NCBI GenBank assembly: GCA_001599755.1
Contig: BCHX01000003.1
Coordinates: forward strand, 3,321,289-3,385,288
Source of the DNA: Gliomastix tumulicola
Taxonomy: Eukaryota > Ascomycota > Sordariomycetes > Hypocreales > Bionectriaceae
DNA: 64,000 nucleotides
Reading direction: 5' to 3'
This document shows, in pieces, positions 55,107 to 64,000 of the stretch. The notes beneath the pieces were generated by a model. The model did no database searches. It was not told the origin of the DNA and saw only the letters and a program-made list of their open reading frames with translations. The translations under genes were made by a program, and so were the position numbers. Each line of letters starts with the position of its first letter. The stretch's first letter is position 1.

Positions 55107-58100
55107 CTAGTCGAGTCTCATTTGACGAGGATCGGTCAATCTGTCTAAGCATTAGCCAAAGAAGGGGATAGAAGCGGAAGTGGTGATGCAAGACGAACCT
55201 GATAATCTTCACGTCTTTGTCTAGCTTTGCTCTTCCCTCGATGGCGTTGGGAGTGATGAGAATATACTGCCGAGATACTGATCTCCGAGCGGTATCAACC
55301 TAGAGTGATATGTGTTAGTCATCGTCGAGGCTCCAAGTCCAAGCAAGGCACAAGTCAAACTAACCAGCATGTTTGTGCTGATGGCACGGTTCACGTTGTC
55401 CATGAAGACGTCAAACTCGTCCAGACACCGGATCGGAGAGCCAATCGCCTCCCACACCGACAGGAGCATGCAGATAGACGAGAATGACTTCTCACCACCG
55501 GACAAGGTCTTGGTGTTCCGCCCAGCAGAGCTCTTGCGTGTCTCGTCGGGCTCGACGTGTATCGTCACAGTCCTCTGCCTGTGGTTCAAATCAATGCTCC
55601 CGCGGAAAGCGCGTTCACTGAGAAGATAGGCGAACTGGATGCGCACTCGGGCGCTGATCTGTCTCTGGAACTGGCGCCAGAGGTGCAAGCGGCTTTCGAT
55701 GGCCCGTTTCAGCAGGACGATAGTGTCATCGACATCGCGTGTCTGTCGCATGACGCTATCATATCTGCGCTTGGCTTCCGCGGCTCGGTTATGGATCTCC
55801 GCGTCAGAAGCTCCGAGACGCTTTTCTCTTTGGGACAGCTGGTCCATAAGCTTCTTATACTTCTGCTCGAGTGCTTGGAACGTCTCGTCGGGGGGGATGT
55901 AGACGCGCTCTGGAGCCATGGACCTGGCTTTCTCAACAAACTCCGCCACCTGTTCTTCTTGCCGCTCTCTTCTAGCCTCGGCCCGCTGTCGCTCATGTCT
56001 ATCGATGTCTAGTCTTTCAAAGGCTTCGTTCTTCTTCTGAAGGGCAATCCGTCGAATGTCGTGGTTAGCTTTGATTTTCCCTTGGGCCTTCGATATGCGG
56101 CTTTGGAAGTCCTGGCGGTTCTGCTCCTCCTCTCCTAGCTTGGCCCTCGCCTCGTCCACTTCGACCTGAATTTCACGCTTTGATAGTGCCATAGCTCCAT
56201 ATTGCGCACCGAGCTGCTCAACCTCAGCATTCTTCAACTCCAGATCCCGGCGAAGTGCTTGTAGTCGATCGTCGACACCTTCGAACGCATCCAGCTCGTC
56301 TTGAACGCTCTCAATATCGGCCTGTGCTCTGCGAATGTCTTTCTCGATACTCTCGAGTCTTTTCCGATTCTGCATCATCTCTGTGGTGGCCCGGTCGAGG
56401 CCTTGCTTGGACCGACGTTCTTCCACCTCAATTTCTCGCATTTCGCCGGCAAGGTGTCTGACGTGCTCCAGTTGAAGGTCAAGCTGCTTGCCGGAATCGG
56501 TTCGCATCCTCGGACGCTGGTTGTTTGGCTGGACCGGGCTTGTGCTGGCGTTGCCTCCTCGGTTGGTGATGCGTAGACCATGACCTCGTTTTCCCTGACC
56601 ATCGTGAAACGTCAAGCAAGCAACGACGTTGCGAGGAGGGCGATCATCGATCATGATCGACTCGGCATCGACACGCCGTTCGACCAAGATGATTTTCTCG
56701 ATTTGATAGTTGATGACGAGTTGTGTCCTTACAATGTCGTTATCGAATTCGAGAACACGCAAGATGGTGTCGAATTGTTCGTCAGGCTCGTTTGCTCTCG
56801 TGTCAATCTGAGAGCCGTATGCAATGTAAATGGGCGGTGGCGTCCTCATCCCTGTACGGCGCATCAGACCGCTAAGGCGGGATTGATCCTGTTTGCTTCG
56901 CACAACAAATGCGTTCAGCCCTTCACCAAACGTCTTCTCCAGAATCCCCGACCATTCTGGTTTCCGCAGTCGAACAAGGGAACCCAAAGGTCCAATAGGT
57001 TTCTCCCCGAATCCACCGTCATTGTCAATCATCTCTACCAAGCGACGCATATCGCGGTCATATCCATCCATGGGCGACCCGCTGCTCTGTTCCAGATCTC
57101 GGGCCCTCTTGTTGCCGTCGAGGATCTCTTGTCGCTTTTGAAACTTGAGCTTCTCAACAGTTTTATGCTTCATCTCGGCATCTTGGCGGGCCGCAGCCAG
57201 GACTGGAGCTCTTTCTGTCGCTTCTGATTGCTCTTCCTTCAGATGTCTCTCAACATTCCTTGCCTCAGCAAGTTGTGCGTCTTTAGCAGCCCGTTCTGGA
57301 CCGGAAGAGTCACTCAGCCGTTGTGTCTCATCTTTAATCTTGTCTTCGAGTGTTTTGGCCTCGCTCTTGGTGTTCTTCATCCGGGTATGCGCATCGCGCT
57401 CTTCGACCCTCAATTCGTTCAGCCGCTTCCTCACAGCACCAAGCTCTGCTTCCGCACTGGCAATTTTGTCACCGTAGCCCTCCTGCTCGTCATTGAGAGC
57501 TCGCCGGGCTTCCTCGAGCTGCACCAGCTTTTGGTCTATTGTTTCAAGCTTCTCGGTCATATCCTGACACGCTTTCTCGGAATCCCGAATACGTTGGTCG
57601 CGCCCCTCGAGGTCCTTGACATGCTCTTCGAGGACCTTCTCTTGGCTTTCGACCTGGCACCAAGCCAGTTGCTGACGATAGAGGCGTGCCTTTTCTCGAA
57701 GCGACTGGTTTTTGGATGCCGTCTCTGAGAGCCTCTGGGCATCGTCCATCTCCTTCTTGACTTGCTCGATCCTCTCATTGAGGTCGTCGCGTAGGCTCAA
57801 CGTTTTGTCTAGCGTATCCTGTGACATCTTGTAGTCGTTGTCTAGCTGCTCGAGTTGGACACCTGAGACGAAGTACTTGTACTTCTGTGCCGGCGAGGAT
57901 GCGTTGAGAAATTGTCTGGCGTTATCCTGGGACAACACTGTCAGAGGGTTTCCCATCTGTAGTGCATACCATTCGGATATTTCATCAACCTCCTGCTTCT
58001 TGGTAGAGATGACTCGACCGAGTGCGCTCTTTATCCTGAAGCCGCTGCTGCCCGTTTTGGAAAAATGTCGCTCGACTATGATGGAATCACCATAGATGTC

Positions 58101-58755
58101 AGGCTGGTACGCGTCCGTGCCACCGTTCTTTATCTTGACGATGAGACAGCCCTGGGTCTCGCCCTCTTTGACGAAGGATCGAAGGCTCCCTCCACGATTT
58201 GTATCGCTAGCCTTTCCTCCAAGACATAGAGTCAAGGCAGTCAGGACAGCACTCTTTCCACTCCCATTCTCGCCCACGATGAAGTTGATGAGAGGACCGA
58301 GCTCGACGTGCAGTCTTGTGTGGCACATGAAGTTAAGGCATGTGATGCTTTCGATGATACCGCTTTCCGCGACCGAGTTGCCGGTGGTTGTTGATCGCTG
58401 TGCCAGCTTTTGTGTAGCCTGTAGGTCGTCCTTTTCCGTGTCCTCCAAGTGCTTCCAGCCATTGTCCCGCAAGAGCTCGTATTGGGTCTGTGGGGGAGAC
58501 TGTTGAAGAGATCGGTCGTCATCGTCATCATCTTCATCGTGTTCCGACGCCGGCGTCTCGGTTCGCTTCTGCGGCGCATCTGTGGAAATTCGAGCTCGTT
58601 TCCTCTAGAACGCTTGGTGTTAGCTCGTGGTCGACTGTACCCCAGAAAGCACGGGGGGTGAAATAGAAATATACCTGCTCTGGTCTCAGTGATGAACTTG
58701 CCGCCGTCACCTCCAAAACTTCCTCCCCCTCTCGTGACCGCTTCGACGGTGCCAT
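55107..58755 (-). CDS. SMC6: Structural maintenance of chromosomes protein 6
   Basis: Four exons (58675-58755, 55365-58604, 55199-55299, 55107-55140) encode 1151 aa, the usual Smc6 length. An acidic/basic tail precedes the ATPase head: IIESITCLNFMCHTRLHVELGPLINFIVGENGSGKS with Walker A at about 138-145, and the Q-loop region GNPLTVLSQDNARQFL. Two long coiled coils flank a hinge around 560-700. The C-terminal head carries the signature LSGGEKSFSS, Walker B IRCLDEFDVFMDNVNR and the final SRQYILITPNAIEGRAKLDKDVKIIRLTDPRQMRLD. For the last exon only the AG at 55141-55142 (minus strand) keeps this ending. Smc5/6 resolves recombination intermediates and restrains replication stress. The gene diverges from the ecdysoneless-family gene over 464 bp rich in ACGCG. 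Confidence 0.96.
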
Positions 58756-59219
58756 GGGGTCTCTGCAGGTCCACCACCCGATGCCCCCAACCCAGAAGTA
58801 GTTCGCGAGACTCTATCGTTGCGCTGGAGCGTCAGGTGTGTGTGATGTCATCCAAATAAGATGCACAAGTCAACCCGAAGATGATGGGATCCCGTCAGGA
58901 TAGCCTGGTGCTTCGATTTTGGTGGGAAGTTGGTGTGAGTGCCTCTGGGGCTTGCGAAGTGGCTGCCTTTGTCACTGTCAGCAGGCGCGTCTGGCCAAAG
59001 TGGGACGCGTTCTCCCTAAATTAAGGTAGCTTCTTCAGGACGCGAAGCGGGAAGAACCCCTCCATGGTTCCTCCCCCTCCAAACTGTACTACCCTACACT
59101 TATTTGGACGACTCACGAGCCTCAACCTCAGAGCCTTCCCATTGCCTGACATTCTTTGTTGGATTAAGGCGAGGCTGTGTTTCCAGTCGCTCACGCGGCT
59201 GTGGTAAAACCAGTGAGCG
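58756..59219. promoter_or_regulatory. Divergent promoter SMC6 / ecdysoneless-family gene with ACGCG boxes
   Basis: 464 bp between start codons. ACGCG cores occur at 58986-58990 (minus), 59005-59010 (the ACGCGT palindrome), 59040-59044 and 59193-59197. ACGCGT is the MCB element bound by MBF, which drives G1/S genes in yeasts. Confidence 0.5.
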
Positions 59220-61150
59220 ATGGCAGACTCACAGGATCAACCCAATCCTGGTAGTGGTGACGTCCACCAGGAACTTTCGGAAAACACTCTAAGCTACTTG
59301 ATTTTCACATCCGACAACAGCGCAGACAATCACCAGGTGCTTCGACAACTGGAGACAGTGCGTCAGGCTGCTCTTAAGCTGTGCCGAGACCTGACCGAAG
59401 ACTACATCTGGCAGCGAGACTCGTTTGACTTGCAGCTGCGCACAGAAGGAGGCAGGTAAACCATTTGCATCCTAACACGGACATGGACTGACAGTGACAC
59501 CTAGAGCTAGTATACCTCCATGGCACCACGGACTACGGCGATGCCATCGAGGATGAGTGGCTAATCGTCTATATGCTGAGACAGCTCAGCGCATCTCGCA
59601 CGCACCTGTGGATACGGGTGTTCGACAGCGATGGAGAATTCCTCCTGGTCGAGGCGGCCAATGTTCTGCCCAAGTGGCTGAGCCCCGAGATTGACCACAA
59701 TCGTGTCTGGATACACAATGGGAAGCTTCTCATCATCCCCCACAGCCAGGACGACCCGGTCGTGCCTCGGAATCTCTCACTGCCAGCTGCAGTCAACTTC
59801 ACCAAGCAACAGCCAGGCTCTTTGATCCACTCGGAATTCATCGAGGCCGAGGCCTTCTACCGCCTGGAAAAATACCCAGGCCAGATTGCGGACTCTATTC
59901 ACCACTCTATACTCACAATACCTCGGAAACTCGCCTTTGTTCTGCACAGCCTTCCTAAGGCCGTTGCCCCAGGCGTCGAGGCCTTCTACGTGCGGGACGC
60001 TCTTGCTCTTAAACCGATTCTCTCACCTACTGCCACCCTAACATTTCCGCCAGAAGACACCGTTTCTGTGGGTGTCCGGTTTAGCAAAGTGCTATTTGCT
60101 CAACTGCGATCTCAACGATTTGAGCCTCCGCCGCGCTGGCAGAGTCTGATGCAAAAGGCCAAAGCTGAGGGTGACGACGCATACCAGAGCCTGGAAATGG
60201 GAATGAAACTCACCTGCGGATTCGAAATGCTCGCCGCAAATGCATCAAAGAGCAACAATAGGACAGTAAGAGAACTCGAGCTTGTCCTAGAGGATCTGCT
60301 GGAAGACGGGCCGGAAGCGCTCCCTTCCGATGACGAGATCAAGAGCTGGCAAAACGTGGACCGCAATGATCCCGAAGAGTGGCTCGACATCAATTATGAA
60401 GACTTTGAGCGAGTCCTCGAAGGCAGCTCATCCGGGCCGGCAAAACCACGATTTGGGAACGAGAAAGCCCAGGAGAACCTCAAAAAGATCGTCTCGAGGT
60501 TCGAGGCGTTTCTCAACGACGATAAGGCGGGCATTGACGGGGCTGAAATTGACGACATGGATGTCGATGATGACACGGACGATGACTTCGACTCGGACGA
60601 GACCAGCAACGCGGAGGACAAAGAAGTTAGCTTCGACGAGGAGGAATTTGCTAAGATGATGCGCGAAATGATGGGGCTGCCCTCTCCAGGGGATACAAGC
60701 TCGAGCACTGCGATTGGGAAAGGCAAGGAGAAGGCAGTGACTGCACAGGAAAAACCAAAGGAGGCGGCAACCTCTCATACGGAAACGGATGACGATATCG
60801 AAGAGATCCGCAAGCTCACATCGCAGATGGAAGAGGAGCTCAAAGGCCACGGGGCTCTAAAACTGGGAAACAAGGCCAAGACTGGCAAACAACCCAAACA
60901 ATCCACGCTGAAAGAGCACGGCGATACACCCGTGGCCAGTGGATCGAAGGCCGAGCCAATCGAGAGCGATGACGACGAGGACGAGGACGTCGATATAGAC
61001 TACAACCTGGCAAGCAACATACTGGAAAGCTTCAAGAGCCAAGGAGGGATGTCCGGCCCGACTGGCAACCTGCTTGGCGCAATGGGATTTCAGCTGCCTC
61101 GGGATGAAGACGACGGCGACGAGCAGCAAGATAAGCAGACAAGGAAATAG
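59220..61150 (+). CDS. Ecdysoneless/SGT1-family protein
   Basis: Exon 1 (59220-59451) and exon 2 (59505-61150) give 625 aa. The family blocks are LSYLIFTSD, DYIWQRDSFDLQLRTEG, LVYLHGTTDYGDAIEDEWLIVYMLRQL, LWIRVFDSDGEFLLVEAANVLPKWLSPE and VWIHNGKLLIIP. A long acidic Ser/Asp-rich C-terminus (PEEWLDINYEDFERVL, DDMDVDDDTDDDFDSDE) follows. The frame is restored only by a GC-AG intron (GCAGGT donor after GGAG, acceptor ACCTAG); the adjacent GT donor at 59456 leads to stops. Members (Drosophila Ecd, human ECD, S. pombe Sgt1-like) act in transcription and in pre-mRNA splicing with Prp8. This is not the Hsp90 co-chaperone also called Sgt1. It converges on the kinase-like gene with 208 bp between. Confidence 0.9.
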
Positions 61151-61358
61151 AACGACAATCTATTGAGTAGCAAGCGACCAGTGAGTCCATTTATTCTCTA
61201 GGCTATCTGTGGATTGAGTTGACAGGATGCTGTGTGTGGCAGTGGCTGTGATTTAATGGCTTGTCATATAGCTGCCTGTGTCTGCCGATAGGTGGTCGAG
61301 TTCTCGGCAAGTGGCCCGGCTGTCGAGTCTCGCCAGTCTCAAGGAGCCCCTGGATACT

Positions 61359-62654
61359 CTACTTCCTGGGCTCATATGAGGGCTGAATCTTCTTGCCGTT
61401 GGGCAGGATGTACAGGCCGTCTTCGCCGATGTCCTGGAGTAGGTCCAGGATCATCCTGAGCTCTCTTCTTGCCTCGAGCTCTCGGTTTGCGTTGCTACTG
61501 TGAAGGTGATAATATTGCCGTCCGAGCTTGATGAGGGCATGGTAGGAGTGATAGATGAGTAGACGAGCACGAGCACCTTCGACATCCTCGATGATTGCTC
61601 CGGTCTGGAAAGGGTCGCCAGGGCCGAGCTTTTCTGCAATGCCCGCGAGAAAAGTTTCGGGAGAGGTTTCGAAGAAGATGGTGGCGAGAAGAGGATCGCC
61701 GAAGATACAGTTATTCCAGCACTGGAGACCAGTCACCCGGATCGGATCGGCACCTCCACTGCCAACGACGAGGACATTGCTGGCCGAGCCCCCATCTAGA
61801 GCAACGAGGGACGGCCTCGAGATGTTGTCGAGCAGGTGGCGCAGACGGGAGTAGGTGTTCCTGATCTCCTGGTAGGGGACATGGATGGAATGATCCTCCA
61901 AGTCCTGCAGCGCAGCCTCCAACATGTCCTTGAAAGCATCGGACCAGGTCATGAAGCCTGAGGGCAGCTGGTAATTGCTCAGAAGAGTATCGCTTTTCAG
62001 CACTTCACCAACCTCGCCAAACATGCCGGTTGGCGATGCGTGGCATGCGATAAGTCGCATCAGCCTTCCGACCTGCCAGTAGACAGATTTCAGGTCTTGC
62101 TTGCTGAGAGGCTGCCCTAGCGAGGAGAAGGGTCTACCCGGAGTAGGAGCCGTCAAGATGAACTGCTTCCTGAAGAAGGGAATCTCGGGAAACGAGGCCT
62201 TAACGATGAGCGGTATGTGGTTGAAGAGGAAGTTGGTGGGCATGGGCAAATTCATAACCTGGCCCGTGTGGTCAAAGTTGGGAACAGGCTGGTTCCAGGT
62301 CGTATCCCACAGCCCGCCACCTCTGCTGAGCACCTCATGAGGCGGGAGGCTCGAGAGGTACGTGAGGAGTCTTGCTTCGGCAGAGACACAATGTCTCTCA
62401 AACCTCATGGGCTTGTTCCAGACATGAGGGCCAATGGTAAAGATCATCGACGGGCCGTCGGCCGTCGCGATGCGGTAGGCTTGCTTGGCCCCCGTGCTTG
62501 GGATGGTCTCGACTCGGACCACGCGATGCTCCGGGGCGACATCGAGGAGGAGCTGCTTGGCTTCTTCCTCGAAGATGCTGGCTGGGATCGGAGGAAGCTC
62601 AACGACAGGCCCGTTGCCGTCTGCTCCGAGTCTGACCTCGATCGGGGAGGCCAT
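61359..62654 (-). CDS. Aminoglycoside phosphotransferase-like protein, probably catalytically dead
   Basis: One exon of 431 aa starting MASPIEVRLGADGNG. The N-lobe (APEHRVVRVETIPSTGAKQAYRIATADGPSMIFTIGP) and the hinge/C-lobe layout (FILTAPTPGRPFSSLGQPLSKQDLKSVYWQVGRLMRLIACHASPTGMFGEV) follow the fungal APH/choline-kinase-like fold. The Brenner motif that should read HGDxxxxN(ixV) is LDGGSASNVLV, so His and the catalytic Asp are displaced or lost. The metal-binding Asp of the IIDWE motif is replaced in VTGLQCWNNCIFGDP. A pseudokinase or a very divergent enzyme is likely; substrate unknown. An upstream in-frame ATG at 62804 would add 50 residues but lies about 25 bp from the TATAAAG box, so I prefer 62654. 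Confidence 0.7.
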   Translation of the reverse strand: MASPIEVRLGADGNGPVVELPPIPASIFEEEAKQLLLDVAPEHRVVRVETIPSTGAKQAYRIATADGPSMIFTIGPHVWNKPMRFERHCVSAEARLLTYLSSLPPHEVLSRGGGLWDTTWNQPVPNFDHTGQVMNLPMPTNFLFNHIPLIVKASFPEIPFFRKQFILTAPTPGRPFSSLGQPLSKQDLKSVYWQVGRLMRLIACHASPTGMFGEVGEVLKSDTLLSNYQLPSGFMTWSDAFKDMLEAALQDLEDHSIHVPYQEIRNTYSRLRHLLDNISRPSLVALDGGSASNVLVVGSGGADPIRVTGLQCWNNCIFGDPLLATIFFETSPETFLAGIAEKLGPGDPFQTGAIIEDVEGARARLLIYHSYHALIKLGRQYYHLHSSNANRELEARRELRMILDLLQDIGEDGLYILPNGKKIQPSYEPRK

Positions 62655-64000
62655 AGGCGTGGCCAGAGAGTTGGTTGACTGGCTAGGAGGGTGGCTGTTG
62701 TCGCAGATCTGTGATACGTGGCACAGACGATGCAAATCGTGACAAGATAGCTGAAGGCGGTGATGAGCGAGTGCGACTATGTGGCTGTGCGACACGAGAG
62801 CCATTGGAGAACGGATGGGAATAAGGTCTTTATAGGTGATGGGAAGGGAGCTCGGCGCAGCAGAAGCCCCTGAGGCTGGTTGGATGGAGGTCAAGCACCA
62901 GATGTGAAGAAGACGCAGCAGAGTGGGATGCCGAGTACATCACCTCCCCGTATCAACTAGAGCTCGGCCCCAAGAGGCAAATTGTCAGGAGCCAGGACCA
63001 AGCTCAGATGTCCTCGGTCTGAGCTTCAGATGGCCGCTCTATCCTGTCGGCGACTGATGGTCGGCCGACAGACTGATCGACTGAGCTGGGAAGAAAGGGT
63101 GTGTTGGTTTAGTCTCGTTGGGATGAGATGGTCCGTTCGTTACTGACTTCTGGCGGTGCAATATACGCTAGAAGGATTAGAGAAGACTTCAGAAGAAAGA
63201 AGTGCGTTCAAGCTCCGAACTCTCGCGCCATCGAAGAAGTTTTCATCAGTCGATGCCTGTCGTCACTGTCTGCAAAGAGGGCAACAAAGTCGATGGGGGA
63301 AAGGGTTTGTCTTGAATCCATGGCCGAGGGAGTGAGATGGAGAGCTATTGAATACATTTGAAAGCATCGCGATGAGAGACGCCCGGATTGTATACACCGT
63401 GCGGCACAGCACGATTCATCTCGGGTAAGGCTTCTTCTCTACCCTTCATCCGCCTTACGATCCGCCTCCCATACAGGCATCCTGGACGAACAGCATTCGT
63501 GTCTAACCGACGCGAACCTAAGATTGGTGAGTTGGCCGAACGAGCGAGGAAGCACACTCGGATCCTCCGACCGCTTCTTTCCTATTTTCTCTCTCATACT
63601 CGGGAACCGTAGTTGCGGTGAGCAGAAAACAGGGAGAAGTGCCCAGTCTGGGACATAGCCCCGATACACCGACAGTTGTCTGGCCGGTGGCGCTACGTGG
63701 TGAAGGTTTTTTTTTTCTTGTCTGACGGGTGAGGAGAGCCTGGGATAGGTAAGCAGATGACCTCAAGCGCGCGCGTGTGTCAAGAGTAACGTGATGGACA
63801 GGAGTACGGATCGAGATTGGAGCCGAGGAAAGACGAGGCGGAGCCGAAGAACAGGCGGAAATCGCCTGGAGCTTCTCGCGGAGAGAGAGAGAGCTTTGGC
63901 TTCCGGGGCCCCGAGAAAGTCCGCTTGGAATTTAATAATATGAAATCTATCGCAGGAACGGTGGTGTGCTGTTGTTGCGTTGACATGTTTGTTTGATGGA
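62655..64000. other. Right-end region without a gene; kinase-like gene promoter
   Basis: 1.35 kb. It begins with the leader and TATA box of the leftward kinase-like gene. I see no domain, splice-consistent gene or mobile element in the rest. A poly-T run at 63708-63717 and an (AG)n run near 63881-63891 are the only simple repeats. Confidence 0.5.
62828..62836 (-). promoter_or_regulatory. TATA box of the kinase-like gene
   Basis: The minus strand reads TATAAAG about 175 bp upstream of the ATG at 62654. This spacing argues against the upstream ATG at 62804 being the main start. Confidence 0.45.

Noticed and set aside
59456..59461. Canonical GT donor (GTAAAC) for the ecdysoneless-family intron
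   Set aside because: Joining it to either nearby AG shifts frame or creates a stop, whereas the GC donor four bases upstream restores the conserved block.
62655..62804. Upstream in-frame ATG adding 50 residues to the kinase-like protein
   Set aside because: It lies only about 25 bp from the TATAAAG box, and the added residues are not domain-like.
1..64000. tRNA, 5S rRNA, CRISPR arrays, transposons or a secondary-metabolite cluster
   Set aside because: I looked for B-box tRNA patterns, terminal repeats, reverse-transcriptase and transposase motifs, regularly spaced repeats, and PKS/NRPS modules, and saw none.

Overview
The window is chromosomal DNA of a filamentous ascomycete (Pezizomycotina, most likely a sordariomycete; the class is an inference from protein character, not a test). 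The evidence is short phase-consistent introns (mostly 50-130 bp) with GT-AG ends, no operons, moderately GC-rich coding sequence, intergenic gaps of 0.2-1.5 kb, and genes typical of euascomycetes such as ATG9, a cytochrome b5-type sphingolipid delta-8 desaturase and an augmin HAUS1-like protein. I reconstructed 22 protein-coding genes by eye, splice site by splice site. All but the first, which runs off the left edge, appear complete. I saw no tRNA, rRNA, CRISPR array or recognisable transposon.

Layout. 0-9 kb: SPX-domain protein (partial), KGD2 (2-oxoglutarate dehydrogenase E2), a VOC-fold/transmembrane/disordered protein, then about 3 kb of repeat-rich non-coding DNA. 9-15 kb: EMG1 and MRPS17 (divergent), then an MIT-AAA ATPase. 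15-24 kb: COG6 and ATG9 (divergent), then a mitoferrin with eight coding exons. 24-32 kb: ER-luminal TPR/J-domain chaperone and HAUS1-like gene (divergent), then VAC14 (eight coding exons). 32-43 kb: delta-8 desaturase, LPD1 (dihydrolipoamide dehydrogenase, E3), SGD1/NOM1 and SRP14 (divergent), secreted CHRD protein. 44-48 kb: Gbp2/Hrb1-like three-RRM protein containing an 8-nt micro-exon and a GC-AG intron. 48.3-53.8 kb: a gene-free stretch. 53.8-62.7 kb: COQ9, SMC6 and an ecdysoneless/SGT1-family gene (divergent), then an aminoglycoside-phosphotransferase-like protein that seems to lack its catalytic residues. The last 1.3 kb holds no gene.

The genes are mostly conserved housekeeping functions: mitochondrial metabolism (KGD2, LPD1, COQ9, mitoferrin, MRPS17), membrane traffic and autophagy (COG6, ATG9, VAC14), ribosome and RNA work (EMG1, SGD1, SRP14, Gbp2-like) and chromosome maintenance (SMC6, HAUS1). 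KGD2 and LPD1 encode two subunits of the same dehydrogenase complex about 32 kb apart. The most useful second-look items are the micro-exon, two GC-AG introns, the probable pseudokinase, an SreA-type GATA site upstream of mitoferrin, clustered ACGCG boxes in the SMC6 promoter, and the odd VOC-membrane fusion. I found no convincing wholly new system.
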